Source: CAYWWM01 sp965198025 (GTDB taxonomy: Bacteria; Acidobacteriota; Terriglobia; 2-12-FULL-54-10). From it: a DNA stretch of 64,000 bases. Of the stretch, positions 7,843 to 15,991 are shown one piece after another; within the stretch, counting starts at the first letter, position 1; every line of letters begins with the position of its first letter. The stretch is from positions 124,001-188,000 of the forward strand of contig OZ240237.1 of assembly GCA_965198025.1 (NCBI GenBank), written 5' to 3'. The notes beneath the pieces were generated by a model that saw only the letters and a list, made by a program, of their open reading frames with translations, had not been told where the DNA came from and made no database searches. Made by a program: the position numbers and the translations under genes.

Positions 7843-9684
7843 CTAGTTGGGTTGCGTGATCGTATCCAGCAATGCTGGCTCGCCGCGCTCGACGACGGCA
7901 AGCGCGCGACGGATGGCTGGCCCCAGGTCCGCCGGATTGTCAATGGGACCCTCGGCGTACCAACCCATGCTTTTGGCAAGCTGGGCATAGTCAATGTTGG
8001 GATCGTCAATGGCGTTTCCGATGCGGCAGCCGGTGATGTCCCGGTTGCGTTCGGCGGCCATGCGGGCGATGATCATCACTTCCTGATTGTAAGCCCGGTT
8101 GTTGTGCATGATGGTCAGCATTGGGATGCGGTGGTGCGCCGCAGTCCATAAGGTCCCCGGAAGATACATGAAGTCGCCGTCGTTCTGCAGGTTGATGGAA
8201 ATTCGCCCGTATTTCTTGTTCGCTAGGGCCGCTCCCACCGCGGCTGGGTTGCTGTAGCCGAGGCCGACCGACCCGGATTGTCCGATGTGGTTGTAATATT
8301 TCTCGAAACTCCAGAGCTTCCACGCCCAGTCGCGCATGCTGTCACTGCGCGAGACCAGGGACCATTCCTTGGTCTTGATCTGGTCCCATAGTTCGGCGGC
8401 GACGCGGGCCGTGCTGATCGGGCTCAAGTCCCAACCATGGGAGGCCAGCAGGCGGTCCCTCTCACGGGCACCCCGGCTAGCTTCCGCCAGCCGCACCCGG
8501 CGGGCTTCGAACGCCCTTCGGCGATCTCCCGTGATAAGTCGCTTGACCTCTTCAATCAGGGCCGGAAGAGTGGATTCGGCATCAGCGGCGATCGCCACAT
8601 CCGCTTCCTGGTAGCGACCGAAATGCCAGTAGTTGCTCCGCGTAAACAGATCGAAGGAGCCGATGCTCAGAAGCTTGGCGTCGGGCTTCAGCCGGGACTT
8701 CGACAGAACCGGGGACTCCAGAGCCAAGACGACATCCGCATTGCGAAACACACTCTCTTCCTGGAGGAGCGGATGTTGCGAAGGAAAATTCATGCGCTGG
8801 ATCGTGTCGACCACTCCAGCCTGCAACAGTTCCGCCAGTTCGACGATGTACCGGAGTCCGGCTTCCGTGCGCGCGGCGCGCTCTACAGCCAGCACCGGCA
8901 ACTCTGCATTCACCAGAATCCGCGCGACCTCCGAAACCGCTCCCGCGTCGCCTTGCGGCGGCGTATTGGAGGAAAGCTTCGGGATGTGCAATTCTGTTCC
9001 GCTCGGGATCAATTCTTCCTGCAGTCGTTTTTCCAGCGAAAGCACGACAGGCATCATGGGAGGCGTCATGGCCACGGCATACGCGCGGACGGCAGACTCG
9101 GCAAAACGATGGAGCGAGATCGGCGAGTCGTCCCACTTCGTAAAGTCACGCACCATGGACGCCGGGTCCTGGACGCTCCGGGAATTGGGATTGTCCATGT
9201 CGTTCCCGAGCAGTATGTAAACGGGCACGCGGTCGCAAAACGCGCTGTAGACTGCCATGGAGGCGTGTTGCAGCCCTACGGAGCCGTAGAGCAAAGCCGC
9301 GATGGGTTTGCCTTCAATCTTGGCATATCCGTGGGCCATGGCAACGGCGGCTTCCTCATGGAGGCAGGTAATCAGTTCGGGGTTACGGTTCCCGGCATAG
9401 TTGATGATGGATTCCTGCAAACCCCGGGAGCTGGAATGAGGATTGATCGTGACGTACTCGAAGTTCATCTGCTTCATGACGTCCAGCATGAAGTCCGAGC
9501 CATACCGATCCGTGCTCGCAACCTCCACCCCGCTCGATGCCGCCGCTGCACGGGCGGGTTCCGTCTGGCTGGACTGCTGCTGCGCACGCATGGCTGGGGC
9601 GCCGGCGACGAGCGCCGCCCCGCTGCCGGCAGCCACTTTCAGGAAGCTGCGTCGATCAAAAGAGCTTTTTTCTGGTTTTTCCAT
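7843..9684 (-). CDS. Tat-exported thiamine-diphosphate enzyme
   Basis: 613 residues from ATG 9684, with GGAGGG upstream. The N-terminus has a twin-arginine signal (DRRSFLKVAAG, Arg 11-12) and an Ala-rich hydrophobic stretch. The pyrimidine-binding domain carries the catalytic Glu in CLHEEAAVAMAHGYAK (about 110-111). The ThDP/Mg motif is GDFMYLPG to IMHNNRAYN (about 503-533). The layout resembles acetolactate synthase or benzoylformate decarboxylase. Most enzymes of this class act in the cytoplasm; an exported version paired with a cytochrome c suggests oxidative decarboxylation of a 2-oxo acid in the periplasm, which is inference. Cofactor loading before export would suit the Tat route. Confidence 0.85.
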   Translation of the reverse strand: MEKPEKSSFDRRSFLKVAAGSGAALVAGAPAMRAQQQSSQTEPARAAAASSGVEVASTDRYGSDFMLDVMKQMNFEYVTINPHSSSRGLQESIINYAGNRNPELITCLHEEAAVAMAHGYAKIEGKPIAALLYGSVGLQHASMAVYSAFCDRVPVYILLGNDMDNPNSRSVQDPASMVRDFTKWDDSPISLHRFAESAVRAYAVAMTPPMMPVVLSLEKRLQEELIPSGTELHIPKLSSNTPPQGDAGAVSEVARILVNAELPVLAVERAARTEAGLRYIVELAELLQAGVVDTIQRMNFPSQHPLLQEESVFRNADVVLALESPVLSKSRLKPDAKLLSIGSFDLFTRSNYWHFGRYQEADVAIAADAESTLPALIEEVKRLITGDRRRAFEARRVRLAEASRGARERDRLLASHGWDLSPISTARVAAELWDQIKTKEWSLVSRSDSMRDWAWKLWSFEKYYNHIGQSGSVGLGYSNPAAVGAALANKKYGRISINLQNDGDFMYLPGTLWTAAHHRIPMLTIMHNNRAYNQEVMIIARMAAERNRDITGCRIGNAIDDPNIDYAQLAKSMGWYAEGPIDNPADLGPAIRRALAVVERGEPALLDTITQPN

Positions 9685-10095
9685 GACAACTTCACCCTCC
9701 GAGGGTCGTTGCAGTACGCTCGAAACGAGCTGGGTCTCCTGCCGTCCCGATCTTCGCAGTCGATCCCGTTTTCGAGCATCCGTTGATTGCGAGTATACAC
9801 CACAAAACTTGCCAACGCTTCCCGATGTCTCGGATGCGGAATGCGTCGGCCTGACCCGTTCTTTATCTCCGTTTGGTTCTCGTCCATTGTCGCCGCAGAA
9901 CGTCTACCAATCCCTGGTGCTCGACGCTTTCCATGCGCACGGTGCTTATGTATAATCAGCATCGATCCAATCTTTCAGATAGTTGCGAGGCGGAGTTCGA
10001 CAACGAACCTGGGCGGAGAATCAACCCGAAATTACGCACTTACCTGGGGCGGATGCGTCTTCTTCCGAGGTGGGGCCAGAAAGGACCGTAGCAGC
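9685..10095. other. Divergent intergenic region
   Basis: 411 bp lie between the divergent ThDP-enzyme gene and the TIG-amidohydrolase gene. An in-frame extension of the plus gene back to 9787 is open, but its peptide lacks the features of a real N-terminus, whereas the protein from 10096 begins with a clean signal peptide. Promoters for both genes should lie here; I could not pick a convincing pair of hexamers. Confidence 0.4.
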
Positions 10096-11778
10096 ATGAA
10101 ATCATGGAATATAGCATTCTTCCTTTTTCTCGTCCTGGCATGGAATCCGCTGTGGGGGCAGGACGGAACACTGGTGATTGAAGGCGGTACGCTGATTGAC
10201 GGGACGGGTGAGAACCCGGTGCGGGACGCCGTGGTCGTGATCGAGGGGAACCGGATCGAACAGGTCGGGACCATGGGAAGCATTTCCTATCCTGCCGGGG
10301 CGCGCGTGATCAATGGAGAGGGCAAGACCATCTTGCCCGGATTGATTGACGCACACGTGCACATCTCCGCCTACATGCACCCGCTTTTCCTGCACTACGG
10401 GGTAACGACGATTGTGGATACGGCCAACCCGACGGATTGGATTCTGGCGCAGCGCGAGGCATTACGCCGGGGAAGGATCGTAGGGCCGCGGCTGTTTGCA
10501 ACCGGGGACATCATTGACGGTCCGCCAGAGAACACCAACCAGGCCACGCTCGCATTGCGCAGCGACTACCGCATCCATACACACACCGTGGAGGAGGCTC
10601 GGCAGGCCGCTCGGGACCTGATCCGCAAAGGCGTGGACGCACTCAAGGTTTACGAGGGCCTTGGCACGGAGTCCTTGAAGGCCGTCGTCGAGGAAGCCCA
10701 CAATGCCGGGATGGAGGTGGTGGGCCACGTGCATGACGCCCGGGATGCCGCGCTGCTCGGCATGAACTTCATCGAGCACATGGACCCGATCATTCACTCG
10801 ACGCTTGGCGACCCGGCCAGGATGCAGGCGATTCTCGAAGAACGAGGGTCAATCCGGAATGCGCTGGCCGATGTTGACCCGAGCTTGTTTGATCCGCTCA
10901 TCGAACTTCTGGTCAGCAACGGGGTCTATTTCAATCCCACGCTGACCCGGCCGCAGCCCGACAGCCGCGAATGGCACGACGTGGCGGGGAATCTGCTGCG
11001 AGATCCTTCGACCCGCTTCATCACCGACGCCCGGCGCGAGCACTGGCTCGCTCAGGTCCAGGCCGGACGGACGACTCCGGATACGGAATCCGTCCGCAAA
11101 ACTCGGGAGTTTATCCGCCGGTTTGCGCAAGCCGGGGGCAGGATCATCACCGGCCCGGACACGGGCGCGCGGTCGAGCGCTACCAACCTGGCCGGCTTGG
11201 CAATGCACGTCGAGATGGAGGCTCTGGTAAATTCCGGCCTGACTCCGATGCAGGCAATTTTGGCTTCGACCAAATGGCCCGCCGAATTCATGCGCAAGGA
11301 AGCGGATCTGGGCACCATCGAGCCCGGCAAGCTCGCCGACGTGATCCTCATCGCGGGCGACCCGTTAGCCGACATTCGCAACACGCAATACGTCCGCACG
11401 GTCATCCTGGACGGCAAAGTCATCGATACGAGCCTCGACCCGGAGTTCATCAATCCGCTGCCCCGAACAACCTACGGGAACACTCCTCTCGAATACGAAG
11501 GCCCGGAAATCACCGTGATGGGTCCAGGTGTCGCTCGGGCTGGAGACGCAGGAGTCATGGTTCGGGTAACGGGGAGCCGGTTCAATCCCCGGTCGTTCAT
11601 CCGGTTCGATACGACCGACCTCCCCACGACGTTCGTCAGCGATTCCGTCCTGACGGCGCGGATCGAGCCCGCGCTCTTGCAGAACGTTGGTACGTATGCG
11701 GTGACGGTCGTGAACCCGGGGTCCGGCGGGAGCCCTTCGAACACGCGGTACTTCCTGGTTAATTTCCCTGCGGAGTAG
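10096..11778 (+). CDS. Exported amidohydrolase with C-terminal IPT/TIG domain
   Basis: About 560 residues from ATG 10096 (AAGGA upstream). It has a signal peptide (WNIAFFLFLVLAWNPLWG) and then an amidohydrolase barrel with the metal motif GLIDAHVHIS (His about 87 and 89), LKVYEGLG (metal Lys), VVGHVHDA, FIEHMDP and TGPDTGARSS (Asp). The small sandwich ends ADVILIAGDPL. From about residue 465 a separate immunoglobulin-like IPT/TIG domain follows, with ITVMGPGVARAGDAGVMVRV, the RFNPRSFIRF strand and GTYAVTVVNPGSGG. TIG domains usually sit in cell-surface or carbohydrate-binding proteins, so this enzyme may be tethered to a matrix or partner. The gene ends 20 bp inside the convergent isochorismatase-like gene. 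Confidence 0.87.
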   Translation: MKSWNIAFFLFLVLAWNPLWGQDGTLVIEGGTLIDGTGENPVRDAVVVIEGNRIEQVGTMGSISYPAGARVINGEGKTILPGLIDAHVHISAYMHPLFLHYGVTTIVDTANPTDWILAQREALRRGRIVGPRLFATGDIIDGPPENTNQATLALRSDYRIHTHTVEEARQAARDLIRKGVDALKVYEGLGTESLKAVVEEAHNAGMEVVGHVHDARDAALLGMNFIEHMDPIIHSTLGDPARMQAILEERGSIRNALADVDPSLFDPLIELLVSNGVYFNPTLTRPQPDSREWHDVAGNLLRDPSTRFITDARREHWLAQVQAGRTTPDTESVRKTREFIRRFAQAGGRIITGPDTGARSSATNLAGLAMHVEMEALVNSGLTPMQAILASTKWPAEFMRKEADLGTIEPGKLADVILIAGDPLADIRNTQYVRTVILDGKVIDTSLDPEFINPLPRTTYGNTPLEYEGPEITVMGPGVARAGDAGVMVRVTGSRFNPRSFIRFDTTDLPTTFVSDSVLTARIEPALLQNVGTYAVTVVNPGSGGSPSNTRYFLVNFPAE

Positions 11779-12490
11779 GGAACTTCTCCACCATCTGCAA
11801 GAATTCCTCATACCCGATGACGCGCGAGTACTTGGGGTAGTTCCGGCGGAGGAGCAGGTCCCCCAGTTCGGTGGCTGTGGTTGCCATGGCGTCCTGCAGA
11901 GCGTAGACGTGGTAACCGAGGTCATAGGCTGAGAGGAGGGTGCCGTAGACGCAACCGTCTGTGCTGAACCCCCCCAGGGCGATATTCTTGATCCCCTGCG
12001 ACTTCAGGATCGTGTCGAGGCCGTTGCCGCCGAAGCCGCTGACGGTGATGCGATTCGGCAGCAGGATGTCCCGATCGTTTGGCCCGGGCTGCATAGGCCC
12101 ATACAGCGCTACGCCGGGAGTCCCCTGCCTCCAGGCTTTGCGTGCGATCTGGCTGCGGTGAAACAATCCCGGGTTGGACCAGTCGAGCTTCCGGTAGTCG
12201 GCTGTGTAGCCCTCCATCACCTGAATGACCTGGATTCCCAGTGCGCGAGCTCTCTTCACCAGGTCCACGGAGTTCTCGAGCATCCCGGTCTCCTTAAAGA
12301 CCTTTTGGTACCGCGGATAGTGCTCTCCCTCCGGGGATGCAAAGTTGTTCTGGAAGTCCACCAGGAGAATAGCCGTCTCCGCCGGGTTGAGGTGCGAAGC
12401 CAGAGGCGGCATCGTTTGCCCCGAGGCGAGTGGAACTCCGAGAAGCACCCCCCACAAAACGGAAGTCATCAAACGGTCTTGAAGTCGCAT
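11759..12490 (-). CDS. Exported isochorismatase-family protein lacking the usual lysine
   Basis: 243 residues from ATG 12490 with AAGGAG upstream, and a signal peptide ending near ASGQ. The cysteine-hydrolase fold is shown by ILLVDFQNNF (catalytic Asp) and GGFSTDGCVYGTLL (nucleophile Cys). Where active enzymes have a Lys (VxKxxxSAF), this protein reads ILLPNRITVSGF, with Asn in the Lys position, so either the chemistry is altered or the alignment shifts to the nearby Arg. Family members hydrolyse isochorismate, nicotinamide or N-carbamoyl compounds in the cytoplasm; a secreted one is unusual. Its 3' end overlaps the convergent amidohydrolase gene by 20 bp. Confidence 0.82.
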   Translation of the reverse strand: MRLQDRLMTSVLWGVLLGVPLASGQTMPPLASHLNPAETAILLVDFQNNFASPEGEHYPRYQKVFKETGMLENSVDLVKRARALGIQVIQVMEGYTADYRKLDWSNPGLFHRSQIARKAWRQGTPGVALYGPMQPGPNDRDILLPNRITVSGFGGNGLDTILKSQGIKNIALGGFSTDGCVYGTLLSAYDLGYHVYALQDAMATTATELGDLLLRRNYPKYSRVIGYEEFLQMVEKFPTPQGN

Positions 12491-12654
12491 GTTACTCCTT
12501 CCCGAAACTGTCTCTCGTTCTATCCTTCATTCTACAACCGAAGCGGAGCCGAAGCCTCGCCGAACAGACCCCGACCGTCGCAGCGGCACGGGCCGCAGAG
12601 ACAGGCCTTCTGGAAACAAACTGGAGATCGTGGCGGGGCGCGAAGAACAACCCC

Positions 12655-12963
12655 TTACTCTTTCGTTGAGGAAGCAGCCGAGGCGTCTCCGGCAGGTTTG
12701 GACTCCTTGGCGGACGCAGCGGCCGGTTTCTCGTCTTTCTTTTTGCTCTCCTTGCTCTCCCCGTCAGCAGGCGAAGTCGTAGACTTGCGCGCGTAGTCGG
12801 TGACGTACCAGCCCGTGCCCTTGAACTGGATGGCCGACGAGGAAATCAGCCGGGAGACGGCTCTTCCGCAGAACTTGCAAACGCTGAGCGGCTCGTCGGA
12901 AAACTTCTGGATCACCTCAAACCGTTTGCCGCAACTGCCGCATTCATATTCGTAGAGAGGCAC
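12655..12963 (-). CDS. FmdB-type zinc ribbon protein
   Basis: About 102 residues from a GTG at 12963, preceded by AAGGAGGG. The protein begins MPLYEYECGSCGKRFE and carries a second pair CKFCG, giving the four-cysteine zinc ribbon of the FmdB/regulatory-protein family. The second half is a low-complexity Lys/Ser/Ala/Glu-rich tail. A promoter with a perfect TATAAT lies just upstream. The function of the family is not established; roles in regulation or translation-related contexts have been suggested. It is transcribed alone as far as can be seen. Confidence 0.85.
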   Translation of the reverse strand: MPLYEYECGSCGKRFEVIQKFSDEPLSVCKFCGRAVSRLISSSAIQFKGTGWYVTDYARKSTTSPADGESKESKKKDEKPAAASAKESKPAGDASAASSTKE

Positions 12964-13010
12964 GACTTCCCTCCTTGCGGGGAGCAAAAATCCTGCCCCG
13001 ATTGATTTCT

Positions 13011-13040
13011 ATTATATACATCGAAAAAAGCGTTAAGCAA
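13011..13040 (-). promoter_or_regulatory. Sigma-70-type promoter for the FmdB-like gene
   Basis: On the minus strand TTGCTT (13040-13035) and TATAAT (13016-13011) are separated by 18 bases. The start codon lies about 48 bases downstream of the -10 box. Confidence 0.55.
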
Positions 13041-13063
13041 CGGACTTGCACGAACCTGCGGGT

Positions 13064-14518
13064 CTAACCCGTTCCCCCCAGAGCTTTCTGGAGCTCGGCC
13101 ATCCCGACGATGCGGCCGTGGATGGGGAGAATCTGCTCCACGTTGAGCCCGAGACGCCGGATATTCTCTGCAAAGTTCTGCGTATACACGCTGACATTGG
13201 CGGGAGGAGGAGCATCCGGGGGCAAGGGTGTAAACACGTCGGCTTCGATCAACAAACGTTCCTGCGGCAGGTAGGCCATCAGAATGCCGTCATTGTGGCC
13301 GTTGTCCTGAATGTGGTAGATCTCCAGGGTGCGCGAGCTGTCGGTTAGCGTGTGCCGGTCGGTCAGGGTTTCAAACATGGCATCCCGCGGGTTCTGTGAG
13401 AGTTTGTCGGCGCTCACCACGCGGGCTTCCTCGAACATCTTCTCGTAAAAAGCCCGGTTGATCTGGTGCGTGACGATAGTAGCGCCCTCTGCCACATAGG
13501 TGCGCAACCCGCCGGAATGGTCCACGTGATGGTGCGTGTTGATGAGATACCGGATCGGTTTGCCGGGAACCAGCCGCTTCACTTCGTCAATGACCGCGAG
13601 CGAACGTTCTTCGTTAAGCGGCGCCTCGATCACAACCACAAAGTCGCTGAATTCAACCGCTACGCTATGGTGGGAGCCGCCCGCCAGAAACCAGACTCCA
13701 TCCGTGACCCGCTGTGCATCCACCCGCACACCCGTGGGCGCCTGCTCGATGGCTTCCGGGACCGCAAGGTCCACGGGCACATTCGGCTGCACGTCGTTCA
13801 CGGTTAGGTCGAGCGTCGGGTAACTGCCTTGGGATTGCTGGATTCGCGTGGGGAACTGAATGCCGTCGAAGCTCTGGTAGTCGGAGTAGGTGATTTCGAC
13901 CAACATGTCTCCAAAGGCCGGGTTCGGAAGACGGGTTTCCACCCGTTCCAGGAGGCTCTGATCATTGACGTAGCCGGTTACTTCATAAAACCCGTGCACA
14001 GTGAACGAGACGGCTGTGAGCTGCCGCCCTCCTTCACTCCGGGTTTCCATGGAGGAATTTTCCCCCTGTGCCGCTTTCACCCATCCGTGCGGTGTGATCC
14101 AGATCTGGGCCTGCCGGTCTGCCACGGTAAGCGGTGTGGGCCGGAGGGCGCCGTCTGGATTGACGTTCCAGGCGCGATTCCCGTTGACGAAAAGGATTGA
14201 GAGCCGCTCCCCGAAGATTGGCTGGTTGCCACCCCCATGCGGCGGGTCTTCGTATTGCGTCCGGGCGTAGTCCTCCTTCATCGCGCTTTGCTCGTAGTCG
14301 ATCACGCGGGTGTAGCTGGAAAGATGGAACCGGGGCCAGGGCGCCTCCGGGTTGGGACTCTGCCCCAGGGCGTAGATCGTGCCGCTGCCGGAGTATTGAA
14401 TCGTCCGCAGGTCCGCCGCGCCGATCGTCCGGGCCACGTCTCCTACGACGTCCATGGGAGCGGGCGAGCATCCCGCAAACCAGACAAGCACCGCCAATGC
14501 CGGCCATCCCTTTCGCAT
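13064..14518 (-). CDS. Lipoprotein with metallo-beta-lactamase fold
   Basis: About 484 residues from ATG 14518, with GGGGAGAAG upstream; the longer reading lacks support. The signal peptide ends in the lipobox WFAGC. The first half is a domain of unknown type, rich in beta strands. The second half is a metallo-beta-lactamase fold with INTHHHVDHSGG (HxHxDH metal motif near residue 330), a distal His in IVTHQIN, Asp in LIEADVFTP and the last His in LPIHGRIVG. Hydrolase or glyoxalase-like activity is likely, substrate unknown. It starts 62 bp after proC and is probably the last gene of that run. Confidence 0.86.
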   Translation of the reverse strand: MRKGWPALAVLVWFAGCSPAPMDVVGDVARTIGAADLRTIQYSGSGTIYALGQSPNPEAPWPRFHLSSYTRVIDYEQSAMKEDYARTQYEDPPHGGGNQPIFGERLSILFVNGNRAWNVNPDGALRPTPLTVADRQAQIWITPHGWVKAAQGENSSMETRSEGGRQLTAVSFTVHGFYEVTGYVNDQSLLERVETRLPNPAFGDMLVEITYSDYQSFDGIQFPTRIQQSQGSYPTLDLTVNDVQPNVPVDLAVPEAIEQAPTGVRVDAQRVTDGVWFLAGGSHHSVAVEFSDFVVVIEAPLNEERSLAVIDEVKRLVPGKPIRYLINTHHHVDHSGGLRTYVAEGATIVTHQINRAFYEKMFEEARVVSADKLSQNPRDAMFETLTDRHTLTDSSRTLEIYHIQDNGHNDGILMAYLPQERLLIEADVFTPLPPDAPPPANVSVYTQNFAENIRRLGLNVEQILPIHGRIVGMAELQKALGGTG

Positions 14519-14579
14519 TGCTTCTTCTCCCCTGCTTTTTTCCAATTCTACAACCACTGGTTCCCGGAGATAAATCACT

Positions 14580-15488
14580 TCACCGGCTGTGCTTGCGAGC
14601 CGGAGCAGCTCGTCTCTTGGGTTTGGGTTTCGCGCCGGTGGCGGTCGGCTTGCCCTGGGAGAACTGCTCGACGATCTGCGCGCCGATCTCTTCGGAGCGC
14701 GCGGTGGCCGTCTCGACCGCGCTGATCAGCATGGAGCGCAGGCCGTGGCGTTCGAGCTCGTGGATGGCGGCAATCGTGGTGCCGCCGGGGGTCGCGACGG
14801 CGTCGCGCAAGACGGCGGGATGGACTTTCGTCTGCTGCACGAGTTTGGCGGCCCCAAGGACGGTCTGTTCGGTGAGGCGAGTGGCCACGTCATGCGGAAG
14901 CCCCATCTTCTTGCCTCCGTCAATGAGCGCTTCGATGACCATGTAAACGTAGGCGGGACCGCTGGCCGAGAGAGCGGTGACCGCGTCGAGCTGCGTTTCC
15001 TCGACGAAGGCCACGGCCCCCAGGGCCCCGAAGATTCGCCCCACGATTTCGCGCTGCCCCGGTCTGGTGGCGCGGTTGCCCGCGACCGCCGTGGCGCCTT
15101 CGTCAATCACTACAGGGATGTTGGGCATGGCGCGGAACAGCGGAATCCGCTTCCCCAACACCGATTCGATAAACGAAAGCGGCACGCCAGCGGCGACGGA
15201 AACGACGATCTGGTTCTCCCGCACCGTGCCGCGAATCTCCTTGAGGACGATGGGCACAATGGCTGGCTTGACTGCCAGAATGACCATGTCCCGGCCCTTG
15301 GCGGCCTTTCGGTTCTCGTCGGTCGGCAGCGTCCGAATCTTCCACTGCGTTTCGAGCTCCCGCCGCCGGTCCTCCCGGGCGTCGGTGGCGACCACGTCCT
15401 TTGCTTCGGCGAGATGGCTCTTCACAATCCCGCCGATCAAGGCGCCCCCGATGTTCCCTGCTCCGAGCACGGCAATCTTCAGTCCCAT
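14580..15488 (-). CDS. proC: Pyrroline-5-carboxylate reductase
   Basis: About 302 residues from ATG 15488, preceded by GGAGGGAGT. The enzyme reduces 1-pyrroline-5-carboxylate to L-proline with NAD(P)H in the cytoplasm. The Rossmann motif is IAVLGAGNIGGALIGG at the N-terminus. The family signature near the C-terminal dimer domain is seen in VTALSASGPAYVYMVIEAL and TPGGTTIAAIHELE. An unusual basic tail of about 20 residues, rich in Lys and Arg, follows the normal end. The gene lies between the MoaD-like gene and the metallo-hydrolase on the same strand. A perfect 6-bp inverted repeat CCTGAT-ACA-ATCAGG lies upstream at 15569-15583 and may be an operator. Confidence 0.94.
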   Translation of the reverse strand: MGLKIAVLGAGNIGGALIGGIVKSHLAEAKDVVATDAREDRRRELETQWKIRTLPTDENRKAAKGRDMVILAVKPAIVPIVLKEIRGTVRENQIVVSVAAGVPLSFIESVLGKRIPLFRAMPNIPVVIDEGATAVAGNRATRPGQREIVGRIFGALGAVAFVEETQLDAVTALSASGPAYVYMVIEALIDGGKKMGLPHDVATRLTEQTVLGAAKLVQQTKVHPAVLRDAVATPGGTTIAAIHELERHGLRSMLISAVETATARSEEIGAQIVEQFSQGKPTATGAKPKPKRRAAPARKHSR

Positions 15489-15628
15489 CGCCACTCCCTC
15501 CTCACTGGTTCGTCTTCGCCGCAAGACATCCTTGCATGCTCTTGTGCCGGATGATGCCAGGAGGGTGTCCTGATACAATCAGGCGGTATTGTACATGAAT
15601 TTTGAAGCGAGCCTGGAATCGGAAGAGG

Positions 15629-15904
15629 CTATCCGCCTGCGATGGACGGGATCAGGAGGACTTCGTCTCCGTCCTGGAAGTGGTAGCCCTCCCCGCCAAG
15701 AAAGCGGATGTCCTCGTCGTTTACGAAGACGTTCACGAAGCGGTTGAGCTTGCCGGAGTCATCGCAAATGGTTTTCTTGACGCCGGGATAGAGACCTTCC
15801 AGGGCGGTCAGCAACTCGCTCAGATTCTGCGCGGTGACCTCAACGGTATCGCTGCCTTTGCTGCCCCGCGTGATGGCGGGTGGGACTCGAACTGTGATGG
15901 GCAT
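15629..15904 (-). CDS. MoaD/ThiS-like sulfur carrier protein
   Basis: About 91 residues from ATG 15904 (AAGGAAA upstream), starting MPITVRVPP. The beta-grasp fold is clear, with the conserved FVNDEDIRFLGG strand, GDEVLLIPSIAGG and a terminal Gly-Gly that would be adenylated and thiocarboxylated. MoaD serves molybdopterin synthesis and ThiS thiamin synthesis, but no gene of either pathway is near. Instead it follows a threonine-synthase-like gene under SAM-riboswitch control, so it may deliver sulfur for cysteine or homocysteine synthesis, as CysO-type or HcyS-type carriers do. That role is inference. Confidence 0.88.
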   Translation of the reverse strand: MPITVRVPPAITRGSKGSDTVEVTAQNLSELLTALEGLYPGVKKTICDDSGKLNRFVNVFVNDEDIRFLGGEGYHFQDGDEVLLIPSIAGG

Positions 15905-15991
15905 TCTAGGTTTCCTTAAGTCCTTCCGGTCGAATTTTGGCAAGCGCCTCGGTCTTCAAACCATCGCTCCCCGGCGGTCGCCTCGGAATCG

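Noticed and set aside
8437..9786. 449-codon open frame on the plus strand
   Set aside because: It is antisense to the Tat-exported ThDP enzyme, which has full cofactor motifs.
15629..15904. MoaD of molybdopterin synthase
   Set aside because: No moaE, moaA, moaC or other molybdopterin gene is nearby. The riboswitch-linked neighbour points to sulfur amino-acid metabolism instead, so no moaD symbol is given.
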